From the NCBI GenBank assembly GCA_963741055.1, contig CAVUGU010000018.1, forward strand, positions 1-64,000: 64,000 nucleotides of DNA, read 5' to 3'. This stretch comes from Bog-756 sp963741055. Lineage in GTDB: Bacteria > Actinomycetota > Acidimicrobiia > Acidimicrobiales > RAAP-2. This document shows, piece by piece, positions 53,420 to 61,651 of this stretch. Numbering within the stretch: the stretch's first letter is position 1; each line of letters opens with the position of its first letter. Position numbers and translations under genes: made by a program. The notes beneath the pieces are model-generated. The model was not told the origin of the DNA and did no database searches. It was given only the letters and a program-made list of their open reading frames with translations.

Positions 53420-54537
53420 GTGACCACCTTGCAGGATCTCTACGAGCGCCAGGGCCAGAGCCCGTGGCTCGACAACCTGCGCCGTGACTGGCTGCAGGAC
53501 GGCACCTTGGCCGACCTGGTGGCGAAGGGCATCCGGGGGGTGACCTCGAACCCCACCATCTTCGCCAAGGCGATCTCCGGTCAGGACACCTACGACGAGG
53601 AGTTCCGCAAACTGGCCGGCTCGGTGTCGATCGAGGACGTCTACTGGGACCTGGTCGTCGACGACGTCACGTCCGCGCTCACCTTGCTGCGCCCGCTCTA
53701 CGACTCCTCGGGCGGGAGCGACGGCTTCGTCTCGGTCGAGGTGGCTCCGGACCTCGCCCACGAGACCGACAAGACGATCGAGGCGGCTCGCTCGCTCCAC
53801 GCGCGGATCGACCGGCCGAACCTCTTCGTCAAGATCCCTGGGACCGAGGAGGGAGTCCCGGCGATCCGCCAGATGATCGCCGAGGGCAAGAGCATCAACG
53901 TCACACTCATCTTCAGCATCCCCCGCTACGACGAGGTGATCGAGGCGTACTTCTCCGGCCTCGAGCAGTACGTGAGCTCGGGCGCCACCGACCTCTCCGC
54001 GGTCGCGAGCGTGGCGTCGTTCTTCGTGAGCAGGGTCGACACCGAGGTCGACAAGCGTCTCGAGGCGGCGGCTTCCGGAGGCTCGGGCCCCGGTGTCCTC
54101 GAGCTGCGGGGCAAGGCCGCGGTGGCGCAGGCCAAGCTGGCCTACGCGCTCTTCGTCGAACGCTTCTCCGGACCGCGCTGGGAGGCGCTCGCCGCCCGCG
54201 GTGCGCGAGTCCAGCGGCCGCTGTGGGCGTCGACCTCGACCAAGAACCCCGCCTACCCGGATCTCGCCTACGTCGACACCTTGATCGGTCCGGACACGGT
54301 GAACACCATGCCGGACGGGACGATCGCCGACTTCCTCGACCACGGCACGGTCGCGCGCACGGTCGACACCGCGGTGGACGAGGCGCGAGCACACCTCGAC
54401 CGGCTCGCCGAGTCGGCATCGACATGGCCGACGTGGCCCAGGTGCTCGAGAACGAGGGAGTCGCCTCGTTCAGCGCCTCGTTCGACGAGCTCATGCAGTT
54501 ACTGTCCGACAAGGCGGGTGCGCTGGCCCGCGGTTAG
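53420..54537 (+). CDS. tal: Transaldolase, one frame break
   Basis: About 372 residues. GVTSNPTIFAKAISG, NLFVKIPGTEEGVPAI (Schiff-base Lys) and VQRPLWASTSTKNPAYPDLAYVDTLIGPDTVNTMP fit the long actinobacterial transaldolase. The frame shifts near 54411, between HLDRLAE and GIDMADVAQVLENEGV; length 3n+2 implies a missing base, and inserting C restores LAELGIDMADVA. It transfers dihydroxyacetone units between sugar phosphates. 64 bases after tkt; GGAGAAGGGAGTGCC precedes the GTG start. Confidence 0.92.
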
Positions 54538-54569
54538 GCCGGCGCTCGCCAACGCAGAGGAGGAACGCC

Positions 54570-55506
54570 ATGAAGGTCGGCATGGTCGGTCTCGGCAAGA
54601 TGGGCGCGAACATGAGCCAGCGGCTCGTCGAACACGGACACCAGGTCGTCGCATTCGACCTCTCCGAAAAGGCCCGCAACGCGGTCGCCACGTTCGGCGC
54701 CAAACCGGTCGCGACCCTGGAGGAGCTCGCCTCCAAACTCGACCCACCGCGGGTGGCCTGGGTGATGGTCCCCGCCGGTGAGCCGACCAACTCGACCATC
54801 ACCACGCTGGCGGGCCTCTTCGAGCGCGGCGACGTGGTGATCGACGGAGGGAACTCCAATTACAAGGAGACCGCTCCACTGGTCGAGCAGCTGGCGAACC
54901 TCGGGGATCGCCCTGGTCGACGCCGGCACCTCGGGCGGGATCTGGGGCCTGAACGAGGGCTACTGCCTGATGGTCGGCGGCACCAAGGAAGCCGTGGCGA
55001 TCGCCGAGCCGATCTTCCTCGCCCTCGCACCCGAGGGTGGGTACGCCCACGTCGGCCCGCCGGGTGCCGGCCACTTCGTCAAGATGGTCCACAACGGCAT
55101 CGAGTACGGCCTGATGGAGGCGTACGCGGAGGGCTTCGAGGTCATGTCCGAGGCGCACGAGTTCGACCTCGACCTCCACGAGATCGCCTCGATCTGGCGG
55201 TTCGGTTCGGTCGTGCGGAGTTGGCTCCTCGAGCTCACCGAGCGGGCGCTGCGGCCCGGCGCTGGTTTCGACCAGGTCGAGGGCGTTGTGGTCGACTCGG
55301 GCGAGGGACGATGGACGGCGATCGAGGCCATCGACCGAGGGGTCTCGGCACCGGTGATCTCCTCGGCGCTGTTCGCGCGGTTCGCCTCGACGAAGAAGGA
55401 CGCGTTCGGGCTCCGCCTGGTGGCAGCGCTTCGCAACCAGTTCGGCGGTCACGCGTTCACCACGACGAAGGGCACCCTCGGGGGCGAGACCTCCACCCCA
55501 CGATGA
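54570..55506 (+). CDS. gnd: 6-phosphogluconate dehydrogenase (decarboxylating), short form, one frame break
   Basis: About 312 residues, the length of the short NAD-preferring GndA/YqeC-type enzyme rather than the 470-residue form. MVGLGKMGANMSQRL is the cofactor motif, DGGNSNYKE and FVKMVHNGIEYGLMEAYAEGF the substrate site. The frame breaks at the GGGG of 54903-54906; removing one G restores NLGIALVDAGTSGGIWGLNEG, and length is 3n+1. GGAGGAA precedes the ATG. It makes ribulose 5-phosphate. Its stop overlaps zwf as ATGA. Confidence 0.92.
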
Positions 55507-57075
55507 GCGCCCCACCCTCGGGACACCGCGCCCACCGCCCGACACCTGCCCTCTCCAAGGCGCCGCCGGTGGCCATGGTCATCTTCGGCGCGTCCGGTGA
55601 CCTCACCCATCGCAAGATCCTGCCGGCGCTCGCCCGCCTCGCCGACCACGGAGTGCTCGACGCAGGGTTCTCGCTGACCGGCGTGGCTCGCACCAAGTGG
55701 AGCGACGAGGAGTTCCGAGAGCAGGTCGCCGCGGCCACCCCGGACGGCGGGACCAAGTGGAAAGCAGCTCACCAAGCGGTTCCGCTACGTGTCGGGCGAA
55801 TACCACCATCCGGACACGTTCGCTCAGCTGAAGGTCATCCTCGACGAGGCCGACGAGGTCGACCAGACCAGCGGGAATCGCATCTACTACCTCGCCACCG
55901 TCCCGAGCGTCTTCGGTCTGGTGGCCGAGGCCCTCGGCGAGCACGGCTGCGCGCAGCCGCTCGAGGGCGGGTTCACCCGCGTGGTGGTCGAGAAGCCCTT
56001 CGGCCACGATCTGAAGAGCGCGATCGAGCTCGACAACCAGATGCACTCCTCGTTCGAGGAGAGCCAGATCTACCGCATCGACCACTACATGGGGAAGGAG
56101 ACGGTGCAGAACCTGCTCGCACTGCGCTTCGCCAACGCGATCTTCGAACCTCTCTGGAATCGTCGATACGTCGAGCAAGTACAGGTGACCGTCGCCGAGA
56201 GCCTCGGCGTCGAGCATCGCGGGGGGTTCTACGAGACGGCCGGAGCGCTGCGGGACATCGTCCAGAACCACGTGATGCAGGTCCTCGCGCTGACCATGAT
56301 GGAGTCGCCCACGAGCAGCGAGGCCGACCGGATCCGCGACGAGAAGGTCAAGCTGTTGCAGGCCGTCGACATCCCGACCCCCGACGAGGCGGTCGACAAG
56401 GCGGTACGAGGGCAGTACACCGCGGGGACCATCGACGGCGAACCCGTCGTCGCCTATCGCCAAGAGGAGGACGTGGCACACGACAGCCAGACCGAAACCT
56501 TTGTCGCGCTCCGTCTGCGGGTCGAGAACTGGCGCTGGGCGGGAGTGCCGATCTTCGTGCGCACCGGCAAGCGACTGCCCGCACGGGTCACCGAGGTCGT
56601 CCTCACCTTCCACCGGGTCCCCTTCCTCCTCTTCGACCAGCAGGGCGCGCGCGACCTGCGCCCCAACGCGTTGATCCTCCGGATCCAGCCCGACGAGGGG
56701 ATCAGTCTCGAATTCGGCGCGAAGGTGCCCGGCGAGAAGTTCCACGTCCGCTCGGTCGCGATGGACTTCACCTACGCGGAGGCGTTCGGGGGCTCGGAGG
56801 CCGCCGACGGTTACGAGCGTCTGATCCACGACGCGATGGTCGGCGACGCGACCCTCTTCATCCGGTCGGACGAAGTCCTCCAAGCCTGGCGCATCGTCGA
56901 CCCCTATTTGAAGGCCTGGTCGGAACCGGGCGGCGCGATGCACTTCTACCCGGCGGGTACCTGGGGGCCGCACATGGCCGACCTGCTGGTCGAGCGGAGC
57001 GGGGACCAATGGCGCAACCCGGCGCTCGACCTCGAGCCGAAACGGCTCGACCGGATCTCCCCCGTTCCCCAGTAG
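55503..57075 (+). CDS. zwf: Glucose-6-phosphate 1-dehydrogenase, one frame break
   Basis: About 523 residues. VIFGASGDLTHRKILPALARL is the NADP-binding motif and YRIDHYMGKETVQN the active-site signature with Lys. The break is the AAA at 55761-55763; removing one A gives KQLTKRFRYVSGEYHH and fits length 3n+1. It starts the oxidative pentose phosphate pathway and supplies NADPH. Sits between gnd and pgl, so glucose 6-phosphate to ribulose 5-phosphate is encoded in one operon. No opcA is present. Confidence 0.94.
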
Positions 57076-57080
57076 GAACC

Positions 57081-57797
57081 GTGCAGGGCACCTTCCGGCA
57101 GGTCGACTCGGTCCCCGACGCGTTCGCCGAACTGGTGGCGGCGCGGCTCGCCGCGCTCCCGCCCGAGGGCATGAACTTGTTCCTCTCGGGAGGCCCGACC
57201 GCCGAGGCTTGTTACCGCGCCCTCGCCGCCCGGGCGGGTCCGGGTCCGACCGGTGGGTCACCCGGGCCCTGGTCGTCCGTCGACACCTACTGGGGGGACG
57301 AGCGGTGCGTGCCGCTCGACGACCCCGACTCCAACCACCGTCTCGGCGTCGACTCGCTCCTCGGTGCGGTGGGGCCGGTGCGCTCCGATCACCCGATGTA
57401 CCGGGGTGGACCGCCCGACGAGGCCGCCGCGGCGTACGACCGTGAGGTCAGCGCGCTCGACCGTCTCGACCTCGTCCACCTCGGCCTCGGTCCCGACGGT
57501 CACTGCGCATCGCTCTTCCCCCATTCGGCCGCGTTGGACATCGGCGATTCGGGTCCTCTGGTCGTCGCGACTCGTGACACCAATGTGGCCAACCCCCACG
57601 ACCGGATCACCCTCACCCTCCCTGCGATCGCGCGCGGACGCCTGGTCGTCTTCACCGTGTCGGGCCCGACCAAGCGGGACGCACTCCGCCGCGTGATCGC
57701 CGGCGACGACGTTCCCGCGGCACGGGTCACCGCTGAGGAAGTGGTGTGGTTGGCCGACGCGGAGGCAGTGGGCGACACCGCTTTGCCCGGAAATTGA
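57081..57797 (+). CDS. pgl: 6-phosphogluconolactonase
   Basis: 238 residues from GTG at 57081, five bases after the zwf stop. MNLFLSGGPTAEACYRAL, SVDTYWGDERCVPLDDPDSNHRL and HLGLGPDGHCASLFPHS are the three DevB/Pgl blocks. It hydrolyses the lactone made by Zwf. TLTLPAIARGRLVVFTVSG follows as usual. An intact frame in an operon where most neighbours have breaks. Confidence 0.92.
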   Translation: MQGTFRQVDSVPDAFAELVAARLAALPPEGMNLFLSGGPTAEACYRALAARAGPGPTGGSPGPWSSVDTYWGDERCVPLDDPDSNHRLGVDSLLGAVGPVRSDHPMYRGGPPDEAAAAYDREVSALDRLDLVHLGLGPDGHCASLFPHSAALDIGDSGPLVVATRDTNVANPHDRITLTLPAIARGRLVVFTVSGPTKRDALRRVIAGDDVPAARVTAEEVVWLADAEAVGDTALPGN

Positions 57798-57848
57798 CCT
57801 TCGTTGTCCACGGCCGGGGCGCGAAGGCCCTCCGATAAGGTGTCGCGG

Positions 57849-60160
57849 ATGCCCCCCCACGAGCTGCTCGGCGCCGACCTCGCCTCGATCCAAGAACGGG
57901 CCCGTCGTATCCGCGATACGGCGCACGGCAACCGGACCACCTTCTCCCCGAAGGTCTTCATCCCGCTCACCATGCTCTGCCGGGATCGCTGCGGTTACTG
58001 CACCTTCGCCAAGGCCCCGGCGCGGGTCGCCTCGCCCTACCTCTCCCTCGACGAGGTCCTCGACATCGCGCGCGGGGCGTCGGGCCGGCTGTCACGAGGC
58101 GCTCTTCACCCTCGGGGAATGCCCTGAGGACCGCTACCCGGCCGCTCGCAGCTGGCTCGACGATCACGGGTACCACTCCACCGTCGACTACCTGCTCGCA
58201 GCCTGCCGGGCGGTGGTCGAAGCGACCGGCCTCCTGCCCCACGCCAACGCAGGCGCGCTCGCCGGCGACGACCTGGCTCGCCTCCGCGAGGTGACCGCGA
58301 GCCAGGGAATGATGCTCGAGTCGCTCAACCCGGACCTGGACGCGCACCGCCACGCCCCGGACAAGACACCGGAACGGCGTCTTGCGACCCTCGAGACTGC
58401 GGGCGAACGGCAGGTCCCGTTCACCACAGGGCTGCTGGTCGGCATCGGCGAGTCGCGTGCCGACCGGGTCGCGACACTGGAGGCCATCGCGGCGAGCTAC
58501 GGGCGTCACGGCCACGTCCAGGAAGTGATCGTGCAGAACTTCCTCCCGAAGCCCGGCACGGCGATGCACCTCTCGCCTCACTGTCCGAGCGAGGAATTCC
58601 TCTGGACGGTGGCAGCCGCTCGGATCCTCCTCCCTCCCGAGATCCACCTCCAGGCACCGCCCAACCTCTCCGATGATCTCGGCGCGCTGGTCGCGTCCGG
58701 AATCGACGACTGGGGCGGCGTCTCGCCGCTGACCGTCGACCACGTGAACCCCGAACGCGCCTGGCCGGCCCTCGACCGGCTTGGTGAGGAGACCGAGGCG
58801 TGCGGTCACGTCCTCGCGCCCCGCCTCACCCTCTACCCGGAGTTCGCGCTCGACCCGTCCCGTTGGCTCGACGACGCGATGCGCTTCCCTGTCCTCGACG
58901 CATCGGACGCCGAAGGCCTCGGCCGCGACCACGCTTGGTGTTCGGGGGCCGACACTCCCCCACCCCACCTTCTCGGTCCGGCCCGTGGTTTCGAGGGTCG
59001 CAGTGCCGATCGTTCCCTGAGCAAGGGGGCGGTGACCGAGGTGCTTGCCCGCGTGCTCGAGGGTGACGAGCCCGGCGAGGACGATCTCGTCACCTTGTTC
59101 GGCGCCCGCGGCCGAGAGGTCGTCGAAGTCGCGGAGGTGGCCGACCACCTCCGCAGAGAGATCGTCGGCGACGAGGTCACCTACGTCTCCAACCGCAACA
59201 TCAACTACACCAACGTCTGCACTTTCAAGTGCCGCTTCTGCGCTTTCTCCAAGGGTCCGCTCTCGCTCAACCTGCGCGGCGCGCCCTACCTGCTCGAACT
59301 CTCCGACATCACCGAACGGGTACGCGAGGCCGAGACCCTCGGTGCCACCGAGGTATGCCTGCAGGGAGGCATCCACCCCTCATTCGACGGCGACTACTAC
59401 CTCGAGGTGATCGCCGCGGTGCGCGAAGCCTCGCCGACCATCCACATCCACGGCTTCACCGCGCTCGAGGTCACCGAAGGGGCTCGACGTTCGGGCACCA
59501 CCCTCTCCGAGTATCTGGTGCGTCTGCGTGACGCCGGCCTGAAGACGCTGCCCGGGACCGCGGCCGAGATTCTCGACGATCCGGTGCGCGAAGTGCTCTG
59601 CCCGGACAAGATCACCACCGGAGAGTGGCTCGAGGCCCACCGGATCGCGCACCAGGTCGGGCTTCGTTCAAACGTCACCATCATGTTCGGCGCGGTCGAG
59701 CAGCCGCGCTCGTGGGCACGCCACCTGCTGGCGACGCGTGAGCTCCAGAAGGAGACCGGCGGGTTCACCGAATTCGTGCCGCTCCCCTTCGTGCACATGG
59801 CCGCACCGATCTATCTTCGGCGCGGCTCGCGGCGTGGACCGACCTTCCGGGAGACGCTCCTCATGCACGCGGTCGGGCGGATCGCCTACCGCGGCGCGAT
59901 CGACAACATCCAGGCGAGCTGGGTCAAGCTCGGAGCCGACGGTGTCCGCCAGGTCCTCCTCGCCGGGGTCAACGACCTCGGCGGGACCCTGCTCGACGAG
60001 AACATCTCCCGTGCGGCCGGCGCCGAGCACGGACAGATGATGGACGCCGACGCGTTCGCGGCCATCGTCACGCCGCTCGGGCGGTACCCTCGCGCAGCGG
60101 ACAACCCTCTACGGCAGGGTCGACGCTCCAGCCGGGCACGCACTCGCAGCGACCAGCTGA
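57849..60160 (+). CDS. fbiC: FO synthase FbiC (CofG/CofH fusion), two frame breaks
   Basis: About 770 residues. Two radical-SAM domains: LCRDRCGYCTF (CofG half) and CTFKCRFCAFSKG (CofH half), both CxxxCxxC. The enzyme makes 7,8-didemethyl-8-hydroxy-5-deazariboflavin, the F420 chromophore. One extra base near 58085 separates ARGASG from CHEALFTLGE; a second near 60088 hides the true end QRTTLYGRVDAPAGHALA, with stop at 60158-60160. Length 3n+2 agrees with two insertions. The ATG at 57849 starts the homology. Confidence 0.93.
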
Positions 60161-60161
60161 G

Positions 60162-61265
60162 ATGGTGACACCACCGGGCGGATCGGATCCCGAACGGTCC
60201 ACGGCGGCCCCGAACCGTTCACAGGAGGCGACCGAGGCAGAGCGCCGCGCCCTCGCCGAGGTGACCGGGCAGCTCGCCGCCGATCTCGAGTCGAGCGGCG
60301 CGTCCACCGCCCAGCGCCGTCTCTACCGCTCGATGCTCACCACGGTGGCGGGACTCGCCGGCGAGGGCACCGAGGTGATCGACCTGAAGCTCGCCGATTC
60401 CGCACTGGCCGAGATGGCGGAGGCTTTTCGCATCTTCCGCCCGTACCGGAAGAGGATGAAGGTGACCATCTTCGGTTCGGCACGCACCGAGGCCGACCAT
60501 CCCGCCTACAACCAGGCCCGCGACCTCGCTGCCGCCATGGCCGATGCCGGGTGGATGGTGGTGACCGGAGCGGGCCCCGGGATCATGGCGGCGGGCATGG
60601 AGGGCGCAGGCCGCGAGCAGTCGATCGGGGTGAACATCCGTCTCCCCCACGAGCAGGGCGCGAACCCCTTCATCGCACAGGACCCGAAGCTCGTCGAGAT
60701 GCGCTACTTCTTCACCCGCAAGCTGATGCTGATCAAGGAGTCCGACGGCTACGTGGTGCTGCCCGGCGGGTTCGGCACGCTCGACGAGGGCTACGAGCTC
60801 CTCACCCTGCTGCAGACCGGTAAGGCGGAGCCGGCCCCGGTGGTGATGCTCGACGTTCCCGGGGGGACCTATTGGGAAGGGTGGACGCGGTTCTTGAACG
60901 ACGAGGTCGAACCGCGAGGGCTCGTCTCTCCCGCGGACCACGCCTTCTTCTTCATCACCGACGACGTCACGAGCGCCCGGGACGAACTGCTCGGCTTCTA
61001 CCGGAATTACCGCTCGTGTCGCTGGGTGGGCGACCTGCTGGTCATCCGGCTGGTGACCGCGCCCACCCGCTCCGAGCTGGCCGACCTCAACCGCCGCTTC
61101 TCCGACATCGTCGCCTCCGGGGTCATCCGGCACACCAAACCCCTGCCACCCGAGCGCAACGACGCCGACGAGCTCGACCTTGCACGGATCGCCTTCCGCT
61201 TCGACCGGGTCAGCTACGGGCGGCTCCGTCAGCTGATCGACGCCCTCAACCAGCTCGGCGCCTGA
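60162..61265 (+). CDS. LOG family protein (TIGR00730-like, lysine decarboxylase-like Rossmann fold)
   Basis: 367 residues. VTGAGPGIMAAGMEGAGRE and the motif VLPGGFGTLDEGYE match the PGGxGTxxE signature of the LOG/YgdH group, cytokinin-riboside 5'-monophosphate phosphoribohydrolases and related nucleotide hydrolases. The 90-residue N-terminal extension and C-terminal helical part make it longer than plant LOG, closer to the PpnN/YgdH type that releases ribose 5-phosphate from nucleotides. It starts one base after the fbiC stop, so it belongs to the pentose phosphate operon. Confidence 0.9.
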   Translation: MVTPPGGSDPERSTAAPNRSQEATEAERRALAEVTGQLAADLESSGASTAQRRLYRSMLTTVAGLAGEGTEVIDLKLADSALAEMAEAFRIFRPYRKRMKVTIFGSARTEADHPAYNQARDLAAAMADAGWMVVTGAGPGIMAAGMEGAGREQSIGVNIRLPHEQGANPFIAQDPKLVEMRYFFTRKLMLIKESDGYVVLPGGFGTLDEGYELLTLLQTGKAEPAPVVMLDVPGGTYWEGWTRFLNDEVEPRGLVSPADHAFFFITDDVTSARDELLGFYRNYRSCRWVGDLLVIRLVTAPTRSELADLNRRFSDIVASGVIRHTKPLPPERNDADELDLARIAFRFDRVSYGRLRQLIDALNQLGA

Positions 61266-61651
61266 CGGCCGGGTCGCCGGTGGGCCGGCGATGGCTGGTC
61301 GTGGGCGGTGGCCAGGGGGGTCGGCGGAGGTTAGAGGCCCGGGTCAGCGACTCCCACCCGCTGACAGGCCAATTCGTCGACGAGCCCACCGAAAGTCGAT
61401 CGGCGAATGAGGGCCTGTGGGCCACGTTGTCTCCGGGGTGGTGATGTATATATACGTCGATATACATCACTACTCGGAAGGGACAGGTACCTCCGGGCTC
61501 CCCGCTTGGGGCCTCCAGCCCCCGAGCCGACTCCTTTCGGAAACCACCCGAGGACCCCTCCTTTCGGACCGAGCTCACCGGTCCCGCCAACTCACGGTGA
61601 CCCGCAGGATCCACCCCCTCTCGGCGGCGACGGTTCCGCTACCGTCCCGGC
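61266..61651. other. Intergenic region upstream of the GH92 gene
   Basis: 386 bases without a convincing gene. It contains the 30-bp palindrome listed separately, in a strikingly AT-rich pocket, and otherwise GC-rich filler. The short ORFs read through it on both strands have no plausible composition. Confidence 0.55.
61441..61470. promoter_or_regulatory. 30-bp palindromic operator candidate
   Basis: gtgatgtatat (61441-61451) is an exact inverted copy of atatacatcac (61460-61470), with a centre that contains the palindrome ACGT. The 11-bp arms and AT richness in a GC-rich genome are typical of a dimeric repressor site. It lies 182 bases upstream of the GH92 start, so it probably controls that glycan-degrading gene. 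The arm ATGTATAT resembles several PadR- and GntR-type sites, which is inference only. Confidence 0.6.

Noticed and set aside
55603..57261. 552-codon minus-strand open frame opposite zwf
   Set aside because: zwf motifs are on the plus strand; the antisense product has no recognisable domain.
51333..60160. Programmed ribosomal frameshifting as the cause of many split genes
   Set aside because: The sites share no slippery heptamer or downstream structure, affect unrelated genes and match single-base errors.
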